Shown piece after piece: positions 45,333 to 52,932 of a stretch of DNA of 64,000 nt. The position numbers and the translations under genes were made by a program. Position 1 is the stretch's first letter, and every line of letters begins with the position of its first letter. This DNA comes from Sneathiella sp. (lineage in GTDB: Bacteria > Pseudomonadota > Alphaproteobacteria > Sneathiellales > Sneathiellaceae), in contig NZ_NZMB01000019.1 of assembly GCF_002694385.1 (NCBI RefSeq), positions 58,869 to 122,868 on the forward strand, in the 5' to 3' direction. The notes beneath the pieces were generated by a model. It was not told the DNA's origin. It did not search any database and was given only the letters and a program-made list of their open reading frames with translations.

Positions 45333-45355
45333 AAAGGGGGCATGACGCCCCCTTT
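45333..45355 (-). terminator. Terminator of the lysis-type cassette
   Basis: Stem AAAGGGGG / CCCCCTTT with a seven-base loop; on the minus strand it is followed by TTTATT. It lies 30 bases after the last gene of the cassette. Confidence 0.8.
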
Positions 45356-45385
45356 AATTTTGTGATCATGCTGCAATGACCCATA

Positions 45386-45592
45386 TCAGCGGGCCTGCCG
45401 ATCCGCCTGCCGCTGCGCCGCCAGCGCGGCATCGACAGCCGCGCGGAGGGACGCTCCCTCCTGCCCGAGATGGGTGAGGATGGCCGCCGCCTCGGCGGCG
45501 GAAAGCGCCCCTTTCTGGGCCCGGAGCGCCGCGCCAATGAGGAACGCCCCGCCTTCCAGCAGCGCAACGATGGTGGCTGACGTTACTTCCAT
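45386..45592 (-). CDS. Small protein of unknown function, lysis-type cassette
   Basis: A 68-residue protein, largely alanine-rich and helical, with a weakly hydrophobic N-terminal part (ATIVALLEGGAFLIGAAL) and an amphipathic Ala/Gln/Arg-rich C-terminal half. It overlaps the lipoprotein gene by 10 bases and is the last gene before the terminator. No family recognised. Confidence 0.55.
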   Translation of the reverse strand: MEVTSATIVALLEGGAFLIGAALRAQKGALSAAEAAAILTHLGQEGASLRAAVDAALAAQRQADRQAR

Positions 45593-45936
45593 GTCGCCCC
45601 CTCCCCCCGTTTGGTTCCGGCTTCGGCAACAAGACGCGCTTCCAGCAAGATGCTCGAATGAGCGGCCAGCCGCGTCAGCGCCGCCCCCGGATCCTGCTCC
45701 TCGCGGCAGCTTTCCTCCACCACGAGGGAGGCATCGCGAAGGGCCGTCAGCGTTTCCGGATGGCGAATAGTGCCGTCGAGGATATAGTTCCGCACAATGC
45801 CCATGGTGGTCGCCATCCCGTCACAGGCGATCAGAAGCTGATCACGCGGCGTGAGACCCGCCAGGGGCGCGGCGCAGGCGGCGAGCATCAGAACCCCCGA
45901 TGCCAGCGCGCCCATCGACAGCATTCTAGCGTTCAT
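45583..45936 (-). CDS. Small putative lipoprotein, lysis-type cassette
   Basis: A 117-residue protein with a signal peptide and lipobox (VLMLAAC, Cys near residue 21). The mature part is helical and contains two further cysteines. It is not proline-rich, so it is not a typical Rz1, but a spanin-like outer-membrane role is possible from position after the holin. It overlaps the holin-like gene by 11 bases and the next gene by 10. Confidence 0.65.
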   Translation of the reverse strand: MNARMLSMGALASGVLMLAACAAPLAGLTPRDQLLIACDGMATTMGIVRNYILDGTIRHPETLTALRDASLVVEESCREEQDPGAALTRLAAHSSILLEARLVAEAGTKRGEGATWK

Positions 45937-46168
45937 CCTGCACCCCGCTCATCGGATCGCTCTCATGGCCACTTGCACCGCCGGTCTCAATGCCGCCGCT
46001 GTCGCCCTTGCCGATGGCGGCGCGGATGGTCATGGCGGTCAGCGCCGCGAAACACGCCTCAATCATGTCCTGAAGCGGAATTTCATCGAGCAGGTAACTG
46101 CCCGCCGCCGCGACAATGGCGAGAAACGCCGTCACATAGGTTTTCTTGCCTTTCAGATAGGTTTTCAT
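45926..46168 (-). CDS. Holin-like small membrane protein
   Basis: An 80-residue protein starting MKTYLKGKKTYVTAFLAIVAAAGSYLLD, with a first membrane segment at about 12-27 and a second, weaker one at about 36-52 (CFAALTAMTIRAAI). The C-terminus is soluble, Gly/Asp/Ser-rich. The KTYLKGKKTYV start is typical of small holin-like proteins in alphaproteobacterial phages. Two ATGs compete: AAGGAGT leaves only one base before ATG 46174 but seven before ATG 46168, so 46168 is chosen. Confidence 0.7.
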   Translation of the reverse strand: MKTYLKGKKTYVTAFLAIVAAAGSYLLDEIPLQDMIEACFAALTAMTIRAAIGKGDSGGIETGGASGHESDPMSGVQDER

Positions 46169-46179
46169 CGTCATACTCC

Positions 46180-46641
46180 TTAAGTCAGGGATTCATTCAG
46201 GGGTCGGGCGCATTCAAGGTACTTCTCCACCGTGCCGCGCCCGTGCACGGTGTTGTAATGGCGCTTCCAATAGGCCGCCTGCCCCGCCATATCCTCCGGA
46301 ATCGGCGCCGGGATACGCCAGTAATGCAGGCGGCAGATGGCGGTTGCGTATTGGAGGTTCCAGATAATCTGCGACACATCGGGCAGCTCAGCTCCGGCGA
46401 TCAGCGGCCGGAGCCGGGCAAGCAGGCCTGGTCGGGCGCGGACGTAAGCCAGGATATCGGCGTAGGTTGCGGGTTCGCACTGGTAAAGCCCGAGGGCGGG
46501 CCCGCGCACCTGCTTGAGATGCTTGAGACCGCTTTCCACCAGCGCGGTGCCGAGGAGGAGTTCCTCCGCCGCCCGCCCGCCCATGCCAAGGACCGCCAGC
46601 GTCGGGCGGATGATGAGATCGCGAAAGTCCTGAATAATCAT
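46180..46641 (-). CDS. Phage endolysin-like protein (lysozyme/transglycosylase type)
   Basis: A 153-residue protein without signal peptide. TALVESGLKHLKQVRGPALGLYQCEP resembles the catalytic ES and GLYQ motifs of lysozyme-like lytic transglycosylases, with Glu near residue 36 as the candidate acid. The remainder (LPDVSQIIWNLQYATAICRLHYWR, and AAYWKRHYNTVHGRGT) fits a compact helical lysozyme fold. It is the first gene of the lysis-type cassette, six bases before the holin-like region, with AAAAGGA upstream. Confidence 0.72.
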   Translation of the reverse strand: MIIQDFRDLIIRPTLAVLGMGGRAAEELLLGTALVESGLKHLKQVRGPALGLYQCEPATYADILAYVRARPGLLARLRPLIAGAELPDVSQIIWNLQYATAICRLHYWRIPAPIPEDMAGQAAYWKRHYNTVHGRGTVEKYLECARPLNESLT

Positions 46642-46700
46642 ATGCGGTTTTCCTTTTCTGCATCTTCTGCATCGGCCCGCCCGCGTCCCTTGCGGGTATG

Positions 46701-46724
46701 AAAAAGGCGCCCCGAAAGGCGCCT
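46701..46724 (-). terminator. Short GC hairpin terminator before the endolysin gene
   Basis: Stem AGGCGCC / GGCGCCT with loop CCGAAA; on the minus strand it is followed by TTTTT. Confidence 0.75.
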
Positions 46725-46755
46725 GTGGGTGAGCTGAAACCCTGTGATGGTCACG

Positions 46756-46791
46756 AAAAAGGGCGCCGCCCGTTATGGGAAGCGCCCTTTT
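46756..46791 (-). terminator. Terminator of the panE-like gene
   Basis: Stem AAAAGGGCGC / GCGCCCTTTT around a 15-base loop, with T runs on the minus strand, 31 bases after the panE-like stop. It and the neighbouring hairpin form a double stop that insulates the lysis-type cassette from the upstream genes. Confidence 0.85.
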
Positions 46792-46821
46792 CTGTTCCGT
46801 CCGCTCCGGCGTCGCGGCCTG

Positions 46822-47757
46822 TTAAATCTCCGGCGTGCCGTCGCGATGCGGCCGCAGCAGCGCATAGGCCATTTTATGGATCGGGCTTTCAAGGCCGAGC
46901 TTCTCGCTCTCGCGCACAATCCAGCCGATGATCGGCTCCAGCTCCAGCCGCTTGCCGCGATCGAGATCCTCGAACATCGAGGCGCGGGTCTTCGGGCTGG
47001 TCGAGGTACGGGTGATCTCCACCTGCTTCTCGGCGATGCTGTCGGGCACATCCGCGCCCTTCGCCCGGCCGAGCGCCGCCACCTCCTTCATCGCGCCAAG
47101 ATACAGCGCCTGCATCTCCGGATGGATGATCCAGCCGCCGACGGGCAGCCGCGTCAGGCTGCACATGGCGTGAAAGGGCGCGAGCACGACATATTTCGCC
47201 CAGATCTGCCGCATCGGCTCCCGCAGCGCCTGGATATCCGTGCCCTGCGCGCGCAGCGCCGCCGCCAGCTCGTCATGCAGCGCCGTATCGCGCGGGTGGT
47301 AGGGCCCGATATAGGACCGCGTGCGATTGCCGGTGCGGCGGATATGCCCCGGCGCGTCGAGCACGGCGGGAATGTATGTCACACCGGGCGAGACGCGCTC
47401 CGCGCCATATGTCTCCACCAGATGCTCGATCCCGTAAAAGCCATTTTGCAGGCTGATAATCTCCGTCTTCGGGCCGATCATCGGCCGCATGTCGGCGGCC
47501 GCCTGTTCGCTGTCCTGTCCCTTGACCACGAACAGCATCGCATCGCACACGCCGAGTTCCGCCGGCTTGTCGGAGACGGCGGCGAATTTGACGTTCACTT
47601 CTCCCTCCTCCGAAGTGATGGTCAGTCCCTTTTCACGCATCGCCGCAAGATTGGCCCCGCGCGCCAGCACCACCACCTCATATCCGGCCCGCACCAGCTG
47701 GATGGCGAAATATCCGCCAATCGCCCCGGCGCCGACCACTCCGATTTTCAGCGTCAT
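46822..47757 (-). CDS. Ketopantoate reductase family protein (PanE/ApbA-like)
   Basis: NADPH-dependent reductase family; PanE converts ketopantoate to pantoate for coenzyme A synthesis, though many paralogues have other 2-keto acid substrates. The 311-residue protein has GVVGAGAIGGYFAIQL (about 6-21), the SLQNGFYGIEHL motif and IWAKYVVLAPFHAMCSLTR with the catalytic-type Lys. The later EVAALGRAKG and GRPTEID-like region (RLELEPIIGWIV) is less canonical, so I leave out the gene symbol. It is followed by a terminator. Confidence 0.88.
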   Translation of the reverse strand: MTLKIGVVGAGAIGGYFAIQLVRAGYEVVVLARGANLAAMREKGLTITSEEGEVNVKFAAVSDKPAELGVCDAMLFVVKGQDSEQAAADMRPMIGPKTEIISLQNGFYGIEHLVETYGAERVSPGVTYIPAVLDAPGHIRRTGNRTRSYIGPYHPRDTALHDELAAALRAQGTDIQALREPMRQIWAKYVVLAPFHAMCSLTRLPVGGWIIHPEMQALYLGAMKEVAALGRAKGADVPDSIAEKQVEITRTSTSPKTRASMFEDLDRGKRLELEPIIGWIVRESEKLGLESPIHKMAYALLRPHRDGTPEI

Positions 47758-47884
47758 TTATTGTTATCCTTTCCGCTTTGTACCATTTGCACGGACGGGC
47801 TACCTCCCGGCGAAACCCATCCCGTGCCTTTTCTTCATGAGGAGAGACGCTAGGAAATATTCCCCGGCAGGGCAAGCAGCAATA

Positions 47885-48631
47885 TCAACGGACCGGCGTG
47901 AACGGCTCACCCGCCGCCGCGTCCCGATACAGAAACGACACGAAGGAAATCCCCACCGCCAGGACAAATGGCATGATCACAAAGCTGGACAGCAGATAGA
48001 ACAGGATGCCCGCCATCTCCGGCCACTTCAGTAACACCAGCAGCAGCATCGGCAGATAGATCAGGCCGTACAGCCCGACCACCGCCACAAGGGCGAGCAG
48101 CATGACCCCGAGCAGCGGCAGAAACATGTCGATAACGCTGCGGACGAAGGGCACGAGGCGGATCGGCTGGTCCAGCGCAATCGCCGGGAAAACGAACATC
48201 AGCGGCAGGAAACACAGCAGCAGCAGCCCGACAAACAGCACAACGGATGCGGCCGACACATTGCCGCCATTACTGACCACATAAAGCTTGCCCAGCACAA
48301 GGGTCACAATCGCCGCCCCGACCATCGCGCCCGCATATCTGATCTCGCGCAGCCCGAAATGCAGCCCGGATTCCGGGCTTTCCCGCGCCTCCTCCAGCAG
48401 GGTGTAGCGGTGCCAGTAAACGGCGAAAATGGCATAAAGGATGTCATTCACGACGAGGCGGAAATACTCCGCACTCGCCAGGATATTGGTCTCCAGCCAG
48501 GCGATCAGACCCGTCATCACGATCACCGGCACGGCCCGCACAAGGCAGGGCCACCGATGCGCAATGACGAATCGGAAGGCATCAAGCAGCGCGGCGGCCG
48601 GACGGGCGGTTTGCGTTTGCGGGCGGTCCAT
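47885..48631 (-). CDS. Polytopic membrane protein of unknown function
   Basis: A 248-residue protein with about six membrane segments and no catalytic motif recognised. The cytoplasmic N-terminus is short; YAIFAVYWHRYTLLEE in the first loop resembles DUF-type membrane proteins of alphaproteobacteria that have a WHR motif after the second segment. It lies 127 bases upstream of the panE-like gene on the same strand. No function is proposed. Confidence 0.7.
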   Translation of the reverse strand: MDRPQTQTARPAAALLDAFRFVIAHRWPCLVRAVPVIVMTGLIAWLETNILASAEYFRLVVNDILYAIFAVYWHRYTLLEEARESPESGLHFGLREIRYAGAMVGAAIVTLVLGKLYVVSNGGNVSAASVVLFVGLLLLCFLPLMFVFPAIALDQPIRLVPFVRSVIDMFLPLLGVMLLALVAVVGLYGLIYLPMLLLVLLKWPEMAGILFYLLSSFVIMPFVLAVGISFVSFLYRDAAAGEPFTPVR

Positions 48632-48830
48632 CCGCCGATCATAGCGCGGGGAAGCTAATCAATGATTAAACCGCTGACCGCCCCGCTTGCTTCTTGCCCA
48701 ACCGGCGCGGCCAGCGGCCGGAGCCATCCCCGCCATGCTGCGGCCGCCTTTGCCTGCGGGGATGAAGAATGCCCCGAAAAATGCCCGTTTTCCCGTCTTG
48801 ACGGCGGGAGCCATTAGAGACGCGCGAGGG

Positions 48831-49313
48831 TTAGCTGTCTTCCTCGCGCATGTTTCGGCGGCGGCGGCCCAGATAGAGAATGCCGACAAAGGCCGCGCCG
48901 AACAACAGCAGCGAAATGGGGGAGAAAACTCCCACCGACGCTTCTTTCTGCTTGCGGTCCGGCACCTCCGCCTCCTTGCGCGCGGCGGGCTTCACATCCG
49001 TGAGGATAATCCGGTCCGGCAGGATCATTTTCGCCACCGAGAGATTTTTATCCCCCCGGCCATTTTGCAGCGCGTCCTCTTTCATCGCCAGCTGCATCAC
49101 CGCCGCGCCCGCGTTCGTAAGGGCCTGCGTTTCAAGGCAGGTGGCCCGGTCCTGTGCAGACATGTCCTGTGCAGACAAATACGCCTTACAATCAGACCCG
49201 CTTTCCGTCGCGGCGGCCGGATCGGCCGCAACCGCAGACAGAAACGGACCCATCAACGCCGTCAGGCAAACGGCATACATGTGCTGCCTGTAACCTGTCA
49301 CTACGGCTGTCAT
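48831..49313 (-). CDS. Exported protein with C-terminal membrane anchor
   Basis: A 160-residue protein with an N-terminal signal peptide (cleavage likely after SAVAA). The periplasmic part is polar and has a Cys pair (CKAYL, TCLETQ). The C-terminus ends in SPISLLLFGAAFVGILYLG followed by RRRRN, the shape of a sorting-type or tail anchor. A 15-base tandem repeat (49149-49178) duplicates five residues, SAQDM/SAQDR. GGGGACA lies before the ATG. No family recognised. Confidence 0.65.
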   Translation of the reverse strand: MTAVVTGYRQHMYAVCLTALMGPFLSAVAADPAAATESGSDCKAYLSAQDMSAQDRATCLETQALTNAGAAVMQLAMKEDALQNGRGDKNLSVAKMILPDRIILTDVKPAARKEAEVPDRKQKEASVGVFSPISLLLFGAAFVGILYLGRRRRNMREEDS

Positions 49314-49613
49314 GAGATGTCCCCAATATTACATTGCTCCGCAGCAACCGCTGCAGGAAATTTAACTGTTTGAAATAAAACAAGTATTACCTTATCCGGA
49401 ATGTCGATAATTTTATCCGAATTTTGTGTGAAATCGAGTCTTTTATCGATCATGGTTAATATTGACAGGAGCCGGTCGTGGCGACCTTTTCCTGTCATCC
49501 TCTATGTACTTTGTATGCTTCACGAATTCTATCTAGGGAGTGACTGTGGCCGCTCTGTGACGATTTTATGAAAAGCCGTTGCCGGCACCCGCCGACGTGG
49601 TAAGAATAAAAAT
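49314..49613. other. Intergenic region before the LysE gene
   Basis: Three hundred bases, AT-richer than the surroundings, between divergent starts of the anchored exported protein and the LysE-type exporter. Short dyads such as ATCGA...TCGAT are present, but no promoter, riboswitch or terminator can be assigned with confidence. Confidence 0.4.
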
Positions 49614-50222
49614 ATGGAATCGATTCTCGCTCTCATTCTGGTCACCCTGGGCCTGGTTGCCATTCCCGGGCCCAATGTGGCGCTGACCGTCGCCAATTCG
49701 CTGCGCTATGGCGCGATGTATGGCCTCGTCACCGTCCTCGGCACAACGGCGGGCGTTGGCCTGCAGCTTGTGCTTGTTGTGCTTGGCATCGGCGCGCTGC
49801 TGGAGCTGGCGGCCGATATCCTGACCTGGATCAAATGGGCGGGCGTCGCCTATCTTCTGTGGCTCGGAATCAGAAGCTGGCTCACCCCGGCGGCGGACCT
49901 CGCTCATATCGGCCCCGTGCGCGCGCCCATCGGAAAGCTGTTCCTGCATGGTCTGGGCATTGCCGTCCTCAATCCGAAAACGCTGATCTTCAACGCCGCC
50001 CTGCTGCCGCAGTTCATCACGCCGGGCGGCAACCACGACAGCCAGCTTGCGCTGATTGCCGCCGTTTTCCTGATCGTCCTCACCCTTGGCGATTCCCTGT
50101 GGGCGTTTTTCGCGGGCGCGCTCCGGCCGCTGCTGCTGCGCTATGGCCGGTGGCGGAACCGTCTTACCGGCGGCTTCCTCATTGCCGCGGGGATCGGCCT
50201 CGCCCTCAGCGGCCGCAAATAA
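49614..50222 (+). CDS. LysE/RhtB-family amino acid exporter
   Basis: A 202-residue inner-membrane exporter with about six segments. The N-terminal ILVTLGLVAIPGPNVALTVANSLRYGAMYG holds the family PGPN motif, GVAYLLWLGIRSW is the third-helix motif, and GLGIAVLNPKTLIFNAALLPQFI is the NPKxxxFF-type motif. Substrates are probably amino acids or homoserine lactones and cannot be refined. It is the only plus-strand gene in the right-hand part of the window, and it ends eight bases before the convergent phage operon. Confidence 0.92.
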   Translation: MESILALILVTLGLVAIPGPNVALTVANSLRYGAMYGLVTVLGTTAGVGLQLVLVVLGIGALLELAADILTWIKWAGVAYLLWLGIRSWLTPAADLAHIGPVRAPIGKLFLHGLGIAVLNPKTLIFNAALLPQFITPGGNHDSQLALIAAVFLIVLTLGDSLWAFFAGALRPLLLRYGRWRNRLTGGFLIAAGIGLALSGRK

Positions 50223-50230
50223 ACCCGGCG

Positions 50231-50596
50231 TCATTCGATCTCTTCATATTCCGCGGCAAACGGCAGCCATTCCTCATCGAGGAAACCGCGCGCGCCGCGC
50301 CGCTCCTCCGAGAAGTCCAGCTCCCGCCACCGATCCGCATCGGACGCGGATAAGTCATATCCATCGACATCCAGAATGCCCGCCTTTGCTTGCGCGCTTT
50401 CCGCATCGCGCCAGATGCAGCCGTGCAGCAGCTCATGCAGCGGGAATATCTCTTCCCCGGACGCCGCGTCGCGGGCCCCCTCCTCCCCGTCCTCTTCACC
50501 TGTCAGGACAACATAGTCCGCCAATATCCCCCCCGATAACGGGGCGGTCTCCTGCTCATCTTCGTCGGACTTCCTGTCCCACCAAATTGCATTCAT
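50231..50596 (-). CDS. Small acidic protein after the phage lipase
   Basis: A 121-residue soluble, strongly acidic protein (many Glu and Asp, several Trp). No signal peptide, membrane segment or known family. Two ATGs compete at the junction with the lipase: ATG 50602 overlaps the lipase stop as ATGA but is too close to AGGGAG; ATG 50596 has the right spacing, so I use it. It is the last gene of the phage operon and coupled to the lipase, so it may be its partner or inhibitor; that is inference from position. Confidence 0.6.
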   Translation of the reverse strand: MNAIWWDRKSDEDEQETAPLSGGILADYVVLTGEEDGEEGARDAASGEEIFPLHELLHGCIWRDAESAQAKAGILDVDGYDLSASDADRWRELDFSEERRGARGFLDEEWLPFAAEYEEIE

Positions 50597-50598
50597 GA

Positions 50599-51276
50599 TC
50601 ATTCTCCCTGTTCAGTGGATGGATGGCTGCGCAGGCCGCGCCGATGCAGGCGCAACCCCTCGATATAGGCGCTCATGGAATGGCCGAGACCGGGCAGCCG
50701 GACGGGCCGCCCGATATGGCAATAGCGTTCGCGAAAGGGCGGATTGCTGCCCTGCACCTCGCCGTATATCGGCATGCGCGCCAGCACGTCGCAGCGGTTG
50801 ACATAGCGGGTCACCCGGATGGCGCGCGGATAGCTTTCGGCAAAGGCACGATTGCCAAGGCGCGGGCTGGCGAAGGCATGGACCCGGTCCGCCTCCAGCA
50901 GCGTCGCCGCCAATGTGGCCAGCGCCGCGCCCATGGAATGGCCGGTGAGGACAAGCTCCCCCGCGCGCCCGCGCAATTCCCGCTGCACCGCACCGAGTAG
51001 CTGCCAGAGCCCCTGATAATATCCCTCATGCACGCGGCCTTCCCCGCCCCAGCGGATGAGATCAGTGGACAGATTGCTGATGCTGCCGCGCGCTTCCCGC
51101 CCGGCGAATATGCTGCCGCGAAAGGCGACGACGGTCAGGTCCCTTTTCCGCCCGATCCAGGCGAAATGATCCCGGCTCGCCACCGGGGCGTAGCTGTAGC
51201 CGAAGCGGGCCGCGATGGCCCCGCCCGCCGTCTCATAGGCAATGCGCGCGCAGATGGCGGCGTCCAGCGGGCTCAT
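50599..51276 (-). CDS. Class 3 lipase-like hydrolase in phage operon
   Basis: A 225-residue alpha/beta hydrolase of the class 3 lipase group. The nucleophile elbow is GHSMG (Ser114); Asp163 in NRCDVLARMP and His199 in GLGHSMSA complete a plausible triad, and AFASPRLGN is the family's strand-5 motif. There is no signal peptide, so it acts in the cytoplasm or is released by a holin. Its start overlaps the preceding holin-like gene as ATGA. In this position it may attack host membrane phospholipid during lysis or be a cargo gene. Confidence 0.88.
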   Translation of the reverse strand: MSPLDAAICARIAYETAGGAIAARFGYSYAPVASRDHFAWIGRKRDLTVVAFRGSIFAGREARGSISNLSTDLIRWGGEGRVHEGYYQGLWQLLGAVQRELRGRAGELVLTGHSMGAALATLAATLLEADRVHAFASPRLGNRAFAESYPRAIRVTRYVNRCDVLARMPIYGEVQGSNPPFRERYCHIGRPVRLPGLGHSMSAYIEGLRLHRRGLRSHPSTEQGE

Positions 51277-51476
51277 CTGTCATCCGCATTGCGGTTACGT
51301 CCGACATTTCCGGCCAGCAGATTGAGCAGGTGAAACAGCCGCCCCAGCCCCGGCCGCCGCCAGCGCATCGGAGTTGTCGCCGTGATGACGGTCGCCAGCG
51401 TGACCACAATGGCCAGCCCGTGCAGCGCCGCGCAGAAGGCGGCAATCAGGCTGTCGACTGTGACATAGATGCCCAC
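51273..51476 (-). CDS. Small single-pass membrane protein, holin-like
   Basis: A 67-residue protein with one membrane segment at about residues 9-29 (IAAFCAALHGLAIVVTLATVI) and a basic tail. The frame is open upstream of GTG 51476, but AAGGAG six bases before this GTG decides the start. It sits between the coiled-coil membrane peptide and the lipase, overlapping the lipase by four bases. A holin or antiholin role fits size and place; there is no specific motif. Confidence 0.6.
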   Translation of the reverse strand: MGIYVTVDSLIAAFCAALHGLAIVVTLATVITATTPMRWRRPGLGRLFHLLNLLAGNVGRNRNADDR

Positions 51477-51495
51477 TCGTTCTCTCCTTGTATGA

Positions 51496-51714
51496 TTACA
51501 GATTGAAAGGCCGGAAGGTCTGACCGATCCAGACGGCAAAGCTGGTTAACGCGGCGATGGCCGTCCCTGTGATGCCAATGACTTTAAGCGCGCCGCGCCC
51601 CATGCTGACCTGCAACGTCAGGCATTTCACATCGTCGCGCAGCTCCACCATATCGAGGTGGAGATTTTCGATGCGCACCCGCATGGCGCCGATTTCCTGT
51701 TCCAGTGTGTTCAT
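51496..51714 (-). CDS. Coiled-coil/membrane peptide, XhlA-like
   Basis: A 72-residue protein with an N-terminal coiled coil (MNTLEQEIGAMRVRIENLHLDMVELRDDV) and a single C-terminal membrane segment (about 45-65). This layout is that of XhlA-type haemolysin or lysis accessory proteins in phages. ATG 51714 overlaps the previous stop as ATGA, which fixes the start although the frame is open further. Confidence 0.68.
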   Translation of the reverse strand: MNTLEQEIGAMRVRIENLHLDMVELRDDVKCLTLQVSMGRGALKVIGITGTAIAALTSFAVWIGQTFRPFNL

Positions 51715-52076
51715 TCCGCGCCTCCGCCGTCCGGTTTGCTGTCCGGCTGAAAAAAGGCGGGTTGTCCGCCCCGCCTTCCTGCCAGCGCCGCGGGCATGTT
51801 CCAATAGTCCCCGGCCGCCCGCAGGCAGGCGCGGCCCGCGGGGTCCGTCTCCGTCAGGGACCAGCTATCGCCCATCGGGCTGGCATAAATCTCCAGCAGC
51901 TGCCCGGCGCTGCTCAGCCCCTGGGCGATCAGCACCTCGCCATATTGCGCGGCAAGCTGACGGGCCAGCTCCGCCCGCGGCAGGCATCCCTCCGCGGTCG
52001 CCGCCGCCAGCGGCAGAAGCGCGACCGGCATAAAAAAAGCGGCCCCTGCGGCCGCCAGTCGGTAAAATCTTTTCAT
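51711..52076 (-). CDS. Small exported protein of the phage operon
   Basis: A 121-residue protein with a signal peptide (MKRFYRLAAAGAAFFMPVALLPLAAA). The mature domain has the pattern AQYGEVLIAQGLSSAGQLLEIYASPMGDSWSL...GRACLRAAGDYW, a small domain met in short alphaproteobacterial periplasmic proteins of unknown role, with two cysteines. It is 33 bases after the fibre-like gene and coupled to the next gene. Confidence 0.68.
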   Translation of the reverse strand: MKRFYRLAAAGAAFFMPVALLPLAAATAEGCLPRAELARQLAAQYGEVLIAQGLSSAGQLLEIYASPMGDSWSLTETDPAGRACLRAAGDYWNMPAALAGRRGGQPAFFQPDSKPDGGGAE

Positions 52077-52109
52077 TCTGTCCCCCTTGAACCGTGGGTC
52101 TTGCCCGGC

Positions 52110-52931
52110 CTATTCAATGACCTGCAGGCTGAACCAGGTGGCGGCATGACTTTCCACGTCGCGCGCGCCGCCGCTGTCCTGCCAGACGATCAGTTCGAAA
52201 TAATCACCGCCCGTCACCGCCAGCACCGGCGAGACGAAGCTCTGCATGGTGCGGTTGGTCTGCGCCTCCATATGTTCGAACGGGCGTCCGGCATAAGTCC
52301 CTGAGCCGTTCTTCTCCAGCAAAATCTCCCGCGTGCCCGCCGCGCTGCTGTCCCAGCGGATCTGCCCGCTCACGATGACTTTCGTCACCCCGCCCGGCAC
52401 GGTGAGACGGCTGTTGTTCACCGCATTGTCGTGGAAGCCGTCGGTGTCATAGGCCTCACTGTCCCAGGCGATGGCCGTATTGCTGTTATTGGCAATGCTC
52501 TGATTGGCGGTTTTGGTGACCAGCACGCCCGCGTGAGCGCCGCCACCTACGCCGCCGTCCGATGTGCTGTCGGTGAGGCCGATGACATCCGTCCCGTCGC
52601 AGTAAAAAAGCCGCGTCTCCCCGTCCAGCACCTGCCCCGCCGCGCCGGATACCGTCTTGACGGTGGCCGTCTCCCCGCTCCCGTTCGTGACCATGAAGGG
52701 GCGCTTGATGGCGGGCACGATAAAATTGAAGCCGCCCGCCGGGCTGCCGCCGATGACATGGTGCCAGGCTTCGCGAAAGTCACTGTCACTCAAAGTCACA
52801 TCGCCCGACGTCGGGTCATGGCCCGCCCTTTCATTACACAGCGCGGATTCCAGCGCCGCATCCGCATCATTTGACGTGACATAGGCGAGCGCCTGATTTT
52901 CGGCGATCTGCGGTAAATCCAGTTCGGACAT
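52110..52931 (-). CDS. Tail fibre or receptor-binding-like protein
   Basis: A 273-residue protein directly after the tail-tip gene. The C-terminal half (about 130-273) reads like a phage jelly-roll domain: NQSIANNSNTAIAWDSEAYDTDGFHDN, then RLTVPGGVTKVIVSGQIRWD and a final FELIVWQDSGG strand. The N-terminal half contains repeated polar strands typical of tail appendages. It lies one base from the preceding stop. Function is inferred from position and fold pattern. Confidence 0.72.
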   Translation of the reverse strand: MSELDLPQIAENQALAYVTSNDADAALESALCNERAGHDPTSGDVTLSDSDFREAWHHVIGGSPAGGFNFIVPAIKRPFMVTNGSGETATVKTVSGAAGQVLDGETRLFYCDGTDVIGLTDSTSDGGVGGGAHAGVLVTKTANQSIANNSNTAIAWDSEAYDTDGFHDNAVNNSRLTVPGGVTKVIVSGQIRWDSSAAGTREILLEKNGSGTYAGRPFEHMEAQTNRTMQSFVSPVLAVTGGDYFELIVWQDSGGARDVESHAATWFSLQVIE

Positions 52932-52932
52932 G

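Larger units (their letters stand above)
45333..46641 (-). mobile_element. Small phage lysis-type cassette
   Basis: Four tightly packed minus-strand genes (endolysin-like, holin-like, lipoprotein, small protein) ending in a terminator and preceded by another. Overlaps of about 10 bases and gene content are phage-like. The cassette is separated from the phage structural genes by a 3.4-kb block of host-like genes, so whether it belongs to the same element is an inference. Confidence 0.6.
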
